Positions 12,808 to 25,493 are shown, numbered from the stretch's first letter. The stretch is DNA of 64,000 nucleotides from Oxytricha trifallax (GCA_000711775.1 ARYC01000786.1:1-64000), one strand, 5' to 3'. Made by a program: numbers and translations. The notes: generated by a model not told the origin, from the sequence alone.

Positions 12808-13311
12808 TCATTATTATTAATATCCTTGTCCTCCCACTTCTTCATTCAAGTTTTGAATTTGTTCTCCTGTATCTCTGTTAATGGTCATATCATCTATTGT
12901 GGTATTGGTTTGTTTTTGGTAGATGTATTCTGGACGAGTCTTGGATTGTTTGCCTCCTAAGTTTCATTTCCAGCTTATTCATTGACATTCTATTCTGAAT
13001 GAAGTGATAGTTTTCAATTTTAGCTAGATTTTCTTTTATTTCACTAAAGTTTTCATATTGCTACCGATAGTATAATTCGATATGAGATTTTGTTCTATTA
13101 CGGGCTCATGCCAAGTGTGCACTTGAGCATTGAAGTTTTCTAGCTACGATCTGCTCTCTTTTTATTAACAAAGTGCTTCGTTTCTCTTATTTGTAATCTG
13201 CTCCATGTTCTTTCCTCTATGCTTTCTTTCTATCTTTGTCATTTCTTTAATCCCTCACAAGACTGCTCTATCTTTGTTTTTAACTTTGATGATGTATTTA
13301 TCTTCTTCCAT
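12808..13311 (-). pseudogene. Decayed gene, Lys/Gln-rich protein
   Basis: Minus strand from ATG 13311 (MEEDKYIIKVKNKDRAVL) to TGA 12808-12810. The frame meets an in-frame TGA after codon 18 and then stays coding-like (EMTKIERKHRGKNMEQITNK). Two later frame changes near 13070 and 12960 are needed to continue (YENFSEIKENLAKIENYHFI; then KTRPEYIYQKQTNTTIDDMT). Continuous composition across these lesions points to a pseudogene, or to a gene cut by very small eliminated sequences. Just upstream lies GCAAAACCCCAGAACC (13323-13338), which resembles half a telomeric repeat. No family recognised. Confidence 0.5.
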
Positions 13312-13604
13312 CTTGTTAAACCGCAAAACCCCAGAACCACATCGATGTAAAATAGGTGAAAATTAGAACATATTAAGAAAATATTAAAATTTATCCCTAT
13401 ATTATATTAAGAAGCTTATAAAATTCAAACTATTATAACTATAAATTATAGCAACCATTAAATTTTAATGTTCACCTTGAGGTACCTCTTCAATCCCTAA
13501 ACCGAGATACCTCCCCACACGTCCCACTTCAAAATTGAAGTACCCTTAAAATATTCCACTTTAAATGATAATTCATATTCCTAAGGTCTGAACCGACACA
13601 CTTC

Positions 13605-16600
13605 ATGACATCTCACTCTCATTCAAAACCCCAAACCCCCCTAATGAGGTTTATAAGTGCTTTGATTTGTAGGGAATTCGTTAGGGGTTGGGGTTATTAA
13701 TAGGTTTTAATGTAAAATATATTGTAAATGTATTTAATTTAATCACTAAAAATGCACTTTTAAATCATGTGGGAGAGGTCTAAAGTTTATCTTACTTAAC
13801 CAGAACTCTATCTTCTCTATTGATATTTCTGATCTTGAGTACGGTTTTATTATTATTGACTCCACCATTTGTTTCATTAATTGAGATACTCTATTTTTGT
13901 CAATAAAATGCTTTATTCTTTGTTTAGCATCCTTCTCGCACCTTGTAGAGTAGTAATCGTTGTTAGGCATACCGCGCTCTTTTATTATTGCTGCTAAAGC
14001 CCACACATCCCACTAAAAGTCTCCATCTCTCCAGTCTTCTCTTTCTGGATAGTACCCTTGCGTTCCCATTACAGTTCCAAGCCTTGATACTTCCACTCTT
14101 TAGGCTCTGTTGAAATCGATTATTGCTACTCTTACTGGTGGAAAAGTTTATCATTATATTTTCTGGCTTCAAATCTCTGTGAACAAACCCTAACTTGTGA
14201 AGCTCTTTTAAACCTTGAATGGTCTGAGTTGCTATTTATCTAAGCTGCTTATGATTTCTATGATCTGTAATGAAATCTCTAAGGGTCATTTCATAGAGTG
14301 GGAGTCTGAAAGCAACATGATCCTTGGTAAGGAGAACAGCATCTAACTTGATTAAGCAGCCACACTCTTTGAACTTTGCTTGAGTGAGGACTTAACACTC
14401 ATTTGTAAACTCCATCTAGTATTTATAATTACTTAAGAGATAGTTGAAGGGATACACCTTGTATGCATACTGATGACAATTGATAACTTTCTTATCAAAG
14501 GAGTCTTCTAATATAAGGTAGCTTTAAAGTGAAGTGTATAGGTCAATTTATGCAAGAACAGGAATCCATTTATACTCAATTTTAATCATGATCTTTGCGA
14601 TTTCGGATGCTAGTAGGTTGCGTGATTTCATCACATATACCAATTCACTAGCTTGTTCAAGCTCTACAAGTTTCGAAGATTCTCTTGCTTTTCTTTTGCT
14701 TAGTAGCTTCAATTCATCTTCATGCTTTTCAATTTCTAAATCTTTCTTGTGAGCTTTTAAAAGATGCTTCCTTAAATCTCTTGTATGAGCATACTGCTTA
14801 TGGCACTCGAAGCAATCATACTTTCCGTCGATTTTATCGTGCTTTAAGTATACAGTTGGCTTGGCTTCTCTATGCTCTTTCATATGCCTATACCAACTAG
14901 ATTTATGAGCGAAGTCTCTCTCACACTTATCACAAAAGTAGACTTCTACATCTTCAGTTTGCAGAGGAATTTCATTAATACCTTTCTCTTCCTCTATGTC
15001 TCCCACACACTTGTTTGCCATTTATTTTATATTTATATTTTCTATTTTAATAACAGAGACCTCAAGTGATAGCTCTGGCAGTTCTTTAAGAGAGTTCATC
15101 TCACAGGTATCACACTTTTTATTGTTGCCAAAGGTAAGTCTCATTTAGTTTGATGGAATTGCTGTTGTTTTTCTTAAAATGTTAGCGCTTATATTTAAAT
15201 TTGAATTTAAATTATAAAACTGCCTCTATAACCTAGAGCTCATGAGAGAGCTTTCTAACCTTATAAGTTTTAAGGGAATTTTAGATTATTAGCGTAGAAA
15301 AATGAACACTAAGAGACGAATCAGCTCTAAATATGGGTGAGAAAGTAACCAGTTTTACTATCAATAATAAGTTGATTACAGCACTTACCGATTTAGGAGG
15401 TGCACTAATTAAGTATGTACTGCTTTAGGAGGTATTTTGTGATTTTATGATTAAATTTAGGACGCTCCTAATTAAGTACTAACATTAATTAAAGCTTCTA
15501 ATTAAGTACTAGCATTTTAGGAATTGCTCCTTATTAATTAAGTACGTACCAATTTAAATTTAAAAAAATGGAACTAAGACAGTAGAAATTGATATCAATC
15601 TCTCAAGTTTGAAACCAGTTCTCTAAACCTTCTCCAAATCATTCTTAGAGGTTGACCTCCTATAGGATGCTCATCTTTGATAGTAAATTTTACAGAGGTA
15701 AACAATTGAAATTAATAAACTTAAATTTGAAAATCATTTCTTAGATCTGTAAACAAGATGGAGTCATTGAATGATGCAATGAAAATAGTGCAAGTACAAG
15801 AATTGATTAAAAGATTTAGAAGCAAGGAGGATTTGCATCGCTACCTGGTGCAACAAGGTAATGAACTCATAGTAACTAATCTTTATTATGCAGTTTGGTT
15901 TGTTCCTGCCAACGATAGAAGGTACTAAAATTTCATTTCTAAGAGCGATACTCTGCGATGAGAAGAAAGCATTGAAAACTTAATATGTAAAGTTTGCAGA
16001 GATCCCAAACTATCCAGAGATTTCAGTGACTAACTTTTATGATGATACTATAAATGACCCAGATGTTTCGCAGTACTTGCCTATTCAGTAGTAGTTCTCA
16101 AATAAACTACCTGAAAGAGACTATTTCTTTGGCATACTTCCAACAATTAAAGGTGATTACTTGAAAGAAATTATTCAAGAATCTCATAAGAAAAGGTACA
16201 GCATCACTTCAGAAGATAATGATAAAAAATGGATTAAGATTAATGAGAGCTGGCTGTCAGAGCTGCAGAAGCACCCTTACATATCAAGTAAGATTTGTAG
16301 TTTAACTCTATAGAAAAATCTGGTACTGGCATCTTCTTGATGAAGATATAGAGTAAGCTTCACAGAGAGTGAAAGTCGCAGACAAAGTATGAAGTTAGTA
16401 AAAGACTTTATTCAAATATTCAGCCACCAGATTAAATGAACATAGATGCAGGAGCTGGCAGCAAGAGAAGAAACTTAGGAGGAGGAAAGCAAGAAAAGAA
16501 AGAGAAGCCAACTCCCTCTAAAGAATTTTAAATGTGACTTATATATTCATTAACTTAACTACAATACTTATTTATATACATTCACTCTCCCTTCTTTAGC

Positions 16601-18005
16601 ACACATTTAACCAATTAATTATCGACTCTCTTCTCTGAACTTTTAATGAAGTCTACAGTATCGATAGGTTGGTCATGCATCAAGTGGTATAGCAGCATTT
16701 TCTTATAATTATGTTTTAATATACCCCAGTAGAACTTAATTCCATTAAACTTTGGACTGTAAGGTACGTTGAACACTTGCGTTATTCTAAGTTGTCCATA
16801 ACTCTTCCTTGCTTCTTTAGTCTTATGAACAGAAAGATTATCAACTAATAGTATAATCTCTTATTCAAGGTATTTCTCTCTCAGCTACACTAAGAACTTA
16901 ATATACTGCTCTGTCTTAATAGAGTGAGGATGAATAAAATAAGTTTCTAAACCAGCATCCCCGCTAATCCTCCAAGAATTGCCATTGTTTATACCTTGAC
17001 CTTTTAGTCATTTACCTCTATATTACTATGCCTCTTATACCAAGACTTCTAGATGAAAGAGCTGAATGTAAACACAGCCTCGTCAGGATGAATAAACTTA
17101 ATATTATTCTATTAGCTCTCTGCATTTAATTATAAATATAATTTAAGTTATTGTTGTAAAATGGCAGAGTGAAATCAATCAATCTCTTGATACGATTAAC
17201 ACCTTTAGAAGAGATACAATTTCGTTTATAAATGTTTGCAACAGAATATGCAGAGATCTTCAACTCAGGGAACTGACGGTGAAACATAATAGCTCATTAG
17301 TCGAGAGAGAAGTGAGCCCAATACTTCAAGTTTTTTCATTAATAAGATAGTCAATATGCCTCATAGAAACTTTGACTTCCTCTTAGGCATAGAATTCAGC
17401 TATTATTGCTTTAGTTATACGGCTATAAGACAGTGGGATCGAACAGTTGATGGACTTCGCTTCAAGAGCAGTGCAATAGACTTATAGCTCAGTACTGGTT
17501 TGACTTATTAACTGTATATATCACATCCATATCGCAGTTTAAACACTAAATCTATATACTCTTCATAAATAGACCCCAAAAGCTTGCTATTTTTGTCTCG
17601 CATTTAATTAATAACTCCAACCCCTAACAAATTCCCTACAAATCAAAGCTCTTATCAACCTCATTAAGGGATTTTAGGGTTTTTAATACCCATTACTTGA
17701 TCCCCGCGCCCAGGTATCGAGATTCTTTAAGGCCAATTCCCAAGAGGATAGCTTCCCCCAGGCGATGAAATCTACAGACTGGGCATTCCCTGATGTAGTT
17801 GCCAAGAGTGATAGTTTTGATTCCTTTGAAGACATAGAGATTGACAAAAATACATCAAGCGTAATTGCCATGGAGCCCCGGGGACTTGGATACCTCCTAA
17901 TATTGAAAGGGCTATCGAGTTAACTTAGTTTTACCCATCTTGGAGCGGCTTTAGTCGAGAGATTGAGTGCGGAAAAGTCTGTCCTGTTTTGTAATTTTAA
18001 TATTT
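13605..18005 (+). CDS. GC-rich coding segment split by a TBE
   Basis: Flanks 13470-13623 and 17685-18005 are much richer in GC than their surroundings and look like one macronuclear-destined segment. On the plus strand an ATG at 13605 begins MTSHSH; the TBE at 13624-17684 follows 19 bases later. Keeping one copy of the 3-bp target, the frame continues without a stop (YPLLDPRAQVSRFFKANSQ, then an acidic stretch SDSFDSFEDIEIDKN at about 17809-17853) to about 18005, where composition turns AT-rich. The opposite strand is also largely open here (for example RECPVCRF near 17780), so the strand is not certain; the ATG and the acidic composition favour plus. No family recognised. Confidence 0.5.
13743..15021 (-). 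pseudogene. TBE zinc-finger/kinase, copy 1
   Basis: ATG 15021 (MANKCVGDIEEEKG). Two C2H2-type fingers lie at about residues 29-50 (CDKCERDF...H) and 68-91 (CFECHKQYAHTRDLRKHLLKAH). A kinase-like domain has HRDLKPENIMINF near 14155-14190. After that motif an extra base breaks the frame before the IDFNRA motif, and the end HDLKVHF...TGA 13743-13745 is in a different frame. Best compared with the copies at 41540 and 23621. Confidence 0.85.
15385..15555. repeat. TBE spacer repeats, copy 1
   Basis: Tandem-like units built from CTCCTAATTAAGTAC and related motifs lie between the divergent kinase and 22-kDa genes. The same units occur at 40995-41180 and around position 100. Their place between two divergently transcribed genes suggests promoter sequence; this is inference. 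Confidence 0.6.
15758..16537 (+). pseudogene. TBE 22-kDa protein gene, copy 1
   Basis: ATG 15758 (MESLNDAMKIVQVQELIKRF). An extra T near 15895 shifts the frame; conserved stretches continue after it (PERDYFFGILPTIKGDYLKE). A 29-nt intron at 16323-16351 (GTACTGGC...ATAG) is conserved in position in the copy at 40034-40820. After it the frame has one TGA and then a basic C-terminus (KRRNLGGGKQ) to TGA 16535-16537. Function unknown; no domain recognised. Confidence 0.8.
16547..17530 (-). pseudogene. TBE 42-kDa DDE transposase, copy 1
   Basis: Starts MDVIYTVNKSNQ at 17530 and ends near 16547. Tc1/mariner (IS630-like) DDE transposase. The C-terminal half is homologous to 39590-40024, where the DNLSVHK motif and PYSPQFNGIEFYWGILKGHY are clearer. 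This copy has TGA codons early (after NQY and HCS) and frame changes around the central region, so it is inactive as written. Confidence 0.8.
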
Positions 18006-18689
18006 AATCGTTTAATGGTTTAAATCAAGGGTTTTATTTTTAACTATTTTAAATTCACTTTCCACTGGTTTTTCTAACCCCTCTAATGGGGTTTCTCTTT
18101 TTTCAATAAAGCTATTAATGTCTAATACTTACTTAATCATTTTTTTCACGATTCTCTTAATAATTACTTTTGGGGTTTGATAATCTCTGATATTAATTCA
18201 ATTTTTAAAGATTTCTGGGGACATTATAATTTCATTCTAGGCTTTGTTATAATCAAAGCGTTTACTAATGTATAATATTTATTAACATACATATTCTTAA
18301 TTTAAAAGATATAAAGTAATCTTATTTGATTTATATTTATTGATGTTTTCTTTAAAAGATTATTTTTTAAATAAAAAATGTATCTTTCAATATATGTCAT
18401 CAAATTAATATTCTAATTCAAGAATCTTAATGAATAAAATATAATAAACAATTATATACTAAAAACGATTTTTCCGAAATATGATACAATAATTTGCCAT
18501 TCTATAATAGGAACATTTATAATTAAACTTAAGCTTTTAAATTTATTAAATTTGCGAAAATTTAACTCTGTAAATCAACTCTCATATAAATATAAGTGCT
18601 TGTCTTTATTTATATTATTAAAATTGTAGTCTAAAGAAGAACATATTTATAACTTATTTTCACCTAAAAACTAATAATAAAATTAAAAG
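18006..18689. other. AT-rich DNA downstream of the coding segment
   Basis: The plus frame stays formally open to about 18195 but composition is no longer coding-like. Nothing else seen. Confidence 0.25.
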
Positions 18690-19050
18690 AACGATATAAA
18701 ACTTCAATTCTTGACCGACATCCAATAAATAATATATTATATTTAATTATAAAATTATGGGGGTAAATATAAAGGTATTGCAAGTATCCTTACTTGTGAG
18801 CATCATGCCTACAGCTATAGATATTAATAATAAGTTTTTTAGCCACCATAATCCTACTCTCCTGATTGACTGCAACTATTTTTATTCATATAGCAAGTAG
18901 TTATCTTTGTTTATTATTTAGTAGAATTTTAATATGGTTTTATGAGACGCCAAAGTTGTGTGTTAAGAGATATCTTATTGTTTTTATTGCCCCTTCTAAT
19001 AAATTGGTTGCTGTTTGGTCATTATTTTTTTTATTTTATTTTTATTTAAG
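18690..19050 (-). CDS. Coding-like segment, minus strand
   Basis: The minus-strand frame from about 19050 reads NDQTATNLLEGAIKTIRYLL and then THNFGVSQNHIKILLNNKQR, meets one TGA near 18894, and continues in the same frame (VNQESRIMVAKKLIINIYSC). The start is not found. Codon use is more coding-like than the plus-strand ATG frame at 18866-19066. Possible internal segment of an unknown gene. Confidence 0.35.
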
Positions 19051-19912
19051 GTTCAACTATTTTTGAACTATTAAACATAATCCCATTCAATAATTATCAA
19101 TTTAAGTTATTATATTCCTTTTGCTTTTATTTGTTTTACTTTCATGAATATTTGTTATTTTATGAATTTATTAATAATGTCTGTTAATCAAAAATAACAT
19201 CGCTGAGTGAGTCGATAGATTCCCCCATGTAGCACACTTTCCTAAATTACTTATTCATAATCTTCTTCTATAATTGTATTATGGATGTGAGAATGACACC
19301 AAAAGTTAGAATGTAAGTTAATATAAAAGTTCATTATAGTCGTTATTCTCTAATTCCCTTAAATTATTAATTAACTTCATCATATTAATCAATTCTTCAA
19401 TAAAATCCATCTTTATTACAAAATTCTATTGCATAATAAACGAATTACATGAATATATTTAATAATTTAAAAAATAATTTTGGGAACAAAATTTCTATCC
19501 AATTAATATTTACTTCTTCATTAACTTAATCCATTTATTACTTTAAATTACATTTTCGAGTATTGTCTCTATTCGCTATAATATTAATCTGCTGCCTATC
19601 ATGATATCATGGCTCATTCAATGATGTTAACTAAAAACTACTCTTATGAATTATTTGCCCTAATTTAACTTAAATATGAGCAGAGAAGTGGATGCACTGT
19701 TTTAGTACAAATTTTTACTTCCTGCATTATAAATAGATAATATGTTTTATTTAAGTGTTATTACTGTAAATTTCTATTTCTTCTTGTGTTATTCACTGCA
19801 TAGATATGAAATCATATTATTTAGATACAATAACATTAATTAAAAGTGACTTAATGATTTACAAGTTGCTTAAATCATTAAAGATATAATTTTAGGCTTC
19901 ATGTTAGAGTGA

Positions 19913-20341
19913 AGGTATATACTTGAGTAAAGCATAAATGATATTGATATATCAGAGCGCTCTGTAGTCTCGAGATAGATCAACTAGACATATCCAATAA
20001 ATAAATTAAACTATTAATCAATATGTTGGTCTCTGAATCTATCATAAACAAAGCATTCATAAAGGTGCCTATATTTTAATTAGGGCAACCCATACACGAC
20101 ACAAGATTCGCTTACAATTGAATTTATCATACTTTTATCATTTAAGGATGATTTGATATTGTTTGAATATATCAAAGAATTAAATTTGATGATATTATTT
20201 ATTGCAACATAAACGCAAACTAATTTTTTTGAAGAATAAATTGGCTTTAAGTTCTTAATCATATTCTCTATTAAAAAATATATAATTAAATCAGAGTTAA
20301 CTAAAAAAACAATCCGTTACTCGAGACTATAAAACTATTGA
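19913..20341 (+). CDS. Open frame, 142 codons, unknown
   Basis: Runs from just after a TGA (19910-19912) to TGA 20339-20341. The same frame is open for a further 20 codons upstream of that first TGA (DLQVAQIIKDIILGFMLE). Coding-like throughout: NQGNPYTTQDSLTIEF and then FKDDLILFEYIKELNLMILF. No ATG or family recognised. Length without a stop is notable but not decisive under a one-stop code. Confidence 0.4.
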
Positions 20342-20985
20342 AAACAGTTTTATAAACAGGAAATACTGAAAGAAATTAAACGATGAATACTAGCAGAAAA
20401 TAGAAAAATTCATAAGTAGCTATCAACGTTTAGGAAATGTTTTAACTCATAAAATGTTTAAATGAACTTAATATTACTATTTAACAAGAAAAAAAGGACT
20501 AATATTTGTGGCGAGAATTATTAAAACTATTTGAATACTAGAAGCACTTTTAGAAATTATGGAGATAAAAACTGATTTCTAAGATCGAAAAAAGATTTAT
20601 TAAAATCAATGGAAAAAGACTTAATCTTAATATTTTAAGCAATAACTTCAAAAAAAAGGTGTTATGTTCATCATCTATAAACTTCAAGAGGCCAAAACTA
20701 TAAATTTAAATGATTAGAATGCGAAGAAGGAGACATAAACTCAGAATTCTTCGCATTAAGTCTTTAAATAATATACTATTTGATCCACTGAAAACAGATA
20801 AGACAAAGAGTATCACCAACTGAATATATAACATAGCTACCTATAAATTACACTATTTTAGGGCAAATATTCAAAATAAATTTAATAAAACATATTAACA
20901 GATAAATAATATATAGAAATTAAATATGCATTAAGTTTAGAGTGTCCAAGAAATATTAATTGTTTTAATAAACAATCAATCTTTT
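20340..20985 (+). pseudogene. Coding-like frame with four in-frame TGA
   Basis: One frame, shifted by one from the preceding ORF, reads coding-like for ~210 codons with TGA after RKY, FK, KTI and YTI. Between them it is rich in Lys/Gln (RKKIYQNQWKKTQSQYFKQQ; KGVMFIIYKLQEAKTINLND). It ends near SLECPRNINCFNKQSIF at about 20980. A decayed gene is the simplest reading. Confidence 0.35.
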
Positions 20986-20989
20986 GATA

Positions 20990-21734
20990 ATAGTCATATC
21001 TCAAAATCATTTAACCCACATCCCATTTGGATTACATATCATTATAACCGAAACCAATCATGATTTCATTATAAATTAGTTAAATCAGATTAATTAATGA
21101 GTAACTTAAGAAATTGCAGTAGTTTATTGCTTGTTTAATTAGCTAGGAATTAGAATATTTTATAATTAATAACAAAGAAATGCATTTTCATAATAAAGGC
21201 GATAATAATATAATCGAATCCATCTCCAAATAACACAAGACTTAATAGAATTTAAATTTCAAAATCATAATTGACTATTGTATTAGGCAATAATAGATAA
21301 AAAATTATCAGTATAAAAGGAATGTTTATAGTAAAATCAAATAACAATTCAATAGAAATAAACCTATGTAAAGAAAGGAAATGCTATAATTTGCTAAATA
21401 ATAATTCTTAATTATTAAAATAAAAAATTAATGTAAACCAGTAAAGAAATGAATGTATTATCACCTTTTAACATATAAAATTTCAATATTAATAAAGCAC
21501 CATTTAAACCAATTATTATAATTAAATTTAATAGAGGAATAGTTACGAAAATAATTATGAGTTACTTAGGATACTACTGATAATTTAAAAATCAAAATAC
21601 ATCCAATTATTGATAAAAATATAATAAAATGTTAATTTAAGCAAAAATAATTTGAATAACTGATAGAAGGATAATATTAATAACAATAAAAATTTAGCTA
21701 ATTAGATTTAAACCTATCATTTCGAAAAAAAACG
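20990..21734. other. AT-rich DNA, nothing recognised
   Basis: No gene or repeat supported. Confidence 0.25.
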
Positions 21735-21775
21735 GTGACCACGGAACTAGTGAGTTGAGGGATGTTCGTGGTCAC
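21735..21775. other. Isolated stable hairpin
   Basis: GTGACCACGGAAC pairs with GTTCGTGGTCAC (one bulged base) around a 16-base loop, in otherwise AT-rich DNA. Purpose unknown; could be a terminator, a small RNA or a remnant of a fold-back element. Confidence 0.5.
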
Positions 21776-21894
21776 TTTCTACTTCAATTTCATTCGGAGA
21801 ATTAACATTTAAATAATAAATTTTCAAGTGATGATCACGTTTTATAAATAAAGCAGGTTTAGAATTGCAAAAATTTGTTTCAAAAAGCAAAACA

Positions 21895-22227
21895 ATGCAT
21901 AATTGGAATTAATCATAATTTTTGATATTCATTTTACTTTTTGAGCCATTTATGGCCTGCTTACAAAGTTATTTGCATCTTCATGCTAGAATGGTTGATG
22001 ATAATGGGTATTCATTGCATTACATTTCACTTAATAAGAATCATTGCTCCTTAGTCCATTTGTCTTATTTTTGCAGTAACTTTAGCCACTCTATCGATTA
22101 CTATTCTTAATCATTCATTATATTATCATTTGTTTGGCTCGAATCGCTTGCCTTCAAAATCATATTAAAGTTATTTACCAATAGTTTATTTCTACTCTAT
22201 TGGTTAGATTAAGAAGGGTTTAGGTGA
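21895..22227 (+). CDS. Small ORF, 110 aa, possible membrane protein
   Basis: ATG 21895 to TGA 22225-22227. It has a hydrophobic N-terminal stretch (FLIFILLFEPFMACL) and a second near the C-terminus (FIILSFVWLESLAF). Coding potential is uncertain: the opposite strand has a shorter coding-like frame here too. Confidence 0.25.
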
Positions 22228-23394
22228 TTCTGCTCCATTCTCTGTAAAATTTTAGTTCATTATTGAAAGAGTTTTCATTGTTTTGTTAAAAAAGCTGAAA
22301 TCTGCTTATAACTTTGGACATTACACTCATTGTGTTTGAAAATAAAATTGGTTATATATCGAATCATTTTTCATAAACCAATCATTTTTTAATTACTTAA
22401 GCTTCTACAAGTCCAAAGTAATGCTGTGTATTATTAAATATATATATTTGGTGCATTATTAATGTTTTGTGAGAAATATGATTTTAAACCATTATTATTT
22501 TTTGTAAATCCTAGGTTAATATTCAGCACTGATGCCGATTACTTCAATTAAAATCCGTTTTTTAAAACTTAATTATGGATCTTGTGAAGTTTAATTTGAC
22601 TTGTTACTGTTGTCTTTTTGCAAACGATAATAATTCAAGTATATAGGTTTTTTAAAAATTTGAAAAGGGTTGGTTATTAAGTACTGTATAAAATTCATAG
22701 TTTTTATTTTTTATATCACTAATCTTGCATATGGTAATTATGGCTAAAAAAAACCTTGAACATTGAATGAGGCTAAATGCCTAAATTTACTTTTTGCATT
22801 TGCTTTTATCTATGACTATATATTTGCTACTTTTATTTTGATAGTATGAAATATCACAAGATTAAGAAATGAAATTTATTAATAGTCATGGTCTACAAAC
22901 TCTAATATTCTTACAAGAATGTTATTTTATATAACTGTATTTTATTCAGGGCGTTACTTGCATTATTTTATCTTCCTCTATCCATTTATTTTAGGAATAG
23001 TTTGGAACGTCGAAGTAAAGTTATAGTTCTACTTAAATATTTCAATTATAAGTGTCAGAAATTTTGAAATGAAATTATGAAATAAAAAGTAAAGATCAAT
23101 AGTTGAGAGATATAATGTATTATCGATTTGACATTTATAAAACTTAATAATTTCTATATGAAATATAAATGGCTTTAAATATATATATAAAAACATTAGG
23201 ATAATCCACTATTTTAAAAATAAACAAAGATAATAATTAAAATAATGCAATTTTTAAGATATAAATTTTACATTTTAACTCATTTTGATATAATATAAAG
23301 ATCAAAAATATTAAAGTGAATTAATAAGTGATTTAAATTTAACTTATTAGAAAATTATAAAAACGAGATAATCTAAAAACTTATAGTAAAAACT
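22228..23394. other. AT-rich DNA, nothing recognised
   Basis: No supported gene. GC content rises only from 23395, just left of the next TBE. Confidence 0.25.
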
Positions 23395-23620
23395 TCATTC
23401 ATAGGGGGCGGTTCAACTCAAGTTGTTGCCGAAAAGGTGTAAGCCTTCTTTATATTGTTCTTTCTTGGGAAAATTCTATGTTTAGTCTGAAAGGTACAAT
23501 CAAAAACCCAAAATTCTTAATGAATATTTTAAGTGCTTTGATTTGTAGGGAATTTGTTAGGAATTGGGGTTATTGATAGGTTTTAATGTGAAATATATAG
23601 TAAATGTATTTAATTTAATG

Positions 23621-24905
23621 ACTCAAAATGCACTTTTAGATTAACTTGAAGAGGTCTGTATGTAGTTTATTCTACTCAACCACTATTATATCTACTCTAT
23701 CGATATATCTGATCGGAGGTTTGGCTTGATTATTACTTACTCTGGGGCTGGCATCTATTTCATTGCTTGAGATGCTCTTGTTTTATCTATAGAATGCTTT
23801 ATTCTTTGCTTCGCATCCTTTTCACACCTTGTTGAGTAATAATCTTTGCGTGGCATATCGTATTCTATTATTATTGCTGCTATTGTCCCACAAATCTCTT
23901 TGAAAGTCTCCGTCTCTCCAGTCTTCTCTTTCTAGATAATAGCTTGGAGTTCCCATTACACTTTCTAGCTTTGATACTTCCACCCTTAATGCTCTGTTGA
24001 AGTCAATAATTGTCATTCTTACAGGTGAAAAGTTTATAATTATATTCTCAGGCTTCAAATCTCTGTGAACAAAGCCTAACTTATGTAACTCTCTTATGCC
24101 CTCTAAGATTTAAGTTGCTATCAAAGCTAGCTACTTATGATTACTTTGATCACTAATGAAATCTCTGAGGGTCATTTCATAGAGTGGGAGTCTGAAAGCA
24201 ACATGATCTTTGGCGAGTAGAACAGCATCTAGCTTGATTAAGTACTTACACTCTTTAAATTTTGCTTGAGTGAATACTTGATACTCGTTAGTAAACTCCA
24301 TCTAATATTTATCATCACTTAAGAGATAGTTGAAAGGATAAACCTTGTAAGCATATTGATGATCATTGACAACTTTCTTATCAAAGGAGTCCTCTAGAAT
24401 CAGATAACTTTAAAGAGAAGTATCTAAATCTATCTACGCAAGAACTGGTATTTTCTTGTATTAAATTTTAATCATAATTTTTGTGAATTCAGAGGTTAGT
24501 TGGTTGCGTACCTTCTTTACACACTCTAACTCACTAGCTTATTCAGTCACTGCCACTTTAGAATATTCCCTTAATTTTTTGTTGTTGAGAAGCTTTAGCT
24601 CAACTTCATGCTTTTCAATTTCTATGTCTTTTTTGTGAGCTTTTAAAAGATTTTTCTTCGAGTCTCTTGAATGAGAGTACTACTTATGGCACTCAAAGCA
24701 TTCATACTTCTCATCGATCTTGTCATGCTTTAAGTATACAGTAGGCTTGGCTTATATATGCTCCTTCATATGTCTATACCAGATTGATTTATGAGGAAAA
24801 TCTCTCACATAGCTCACAAAAATAGACTTCAGCTTCTTTAGTTTGTATAGGAATTTAATTATTACCTTTCTCATCCTCTCTGTTTCCCACAAACTTCTTT
24901 GCCAT
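23621..24905 (-). pseudogene. TBE zinc-finger/kinase, copy 2
   Basis: ATG 24905 (MAKKFVGNREDEKGN). Fingers lie around 24850-24660, with a disrupted first finger. The kinase motifs HRDLKPENIIINFS (near 24070) and IIDFNRA (near 24010) are in one frame. The TGA that ends this gene in copy 3 is TCA here, so the frame runs on toward the left end. Frame changes also occur in the C-terminal third. Confidence 0.8.
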
Positions 24906-25493
24906 TTATTTTCTATTATTAATTTCTATTTTAATAACAGAGACCTCAAGTGATAGCTCTGGCAGTTCTTTAAGAGAGTTCATCTCACAGCCTTCACACT
25001 TTTTATTGCTGCCAAATGTAAGTCTCAAATGTTAGCGCTTATATTTTAATTTGAATTTAAAATTATAAAACTGCCTATATAACTCAGTGCTCATAAGAGA
25101 GCTTTCTAACCTTATAAGTTTTAAGGGAATTTTAGATTATTAGCGTAGAAAAATGAACACTAAGAGACGAATCAGCTCTAAATATGGGTGAGAAAGTAAC
25201 CAGTTTTACTATCTATAATAAGTTGATTACAGCACTTACCGATTTAGGAGGTGCACCTAATTAAATACGTACGTACCAATTTAAATTAAAAAATATGGAA
25301 CTATAATAGTAGAAATTAATTTCAATTTCTCAAGTTTGAAACCAGTCCTCAAAACCTTCTCCATATCCTTCTTAGAGGTTGACCTCCTATCGGATACCCA
25401 TATTTAATAGTAAGTATTACAGAGGTATATAAATGAAATCAATAAACTTAAATTTGAAAATCATTTCTTAGATCTGTTAACAAGATAGAGTCA

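Larger units (their letters stand above)
13624..17684 (-). mobile_element. TBE transposon copy 1, complete
   Basis: 4.06-kb telomere-bearing element. The left end is CAAAACCCCAAACCCCCC (13624-13641) preceded by ATT; the right end is a mutated G4T4 run (17668-17684) followed by AAT. Order: zinc-finger/kinase (-), spacer repeats, 22-kDa gene (+), transposase (-). All three genes carry frameshifts or TGA codons, so the copy looks non-autonomous. It sits inside a coding segment. Confidence 0.95.

Noticed and set aside
17683..17871. Minus-strand ORF beginning MAITLDVFLSISMSSKES
   Set aside because: Antisense to the better plus-strand frame of the GC-rich segment; kept only as a strand caveat.
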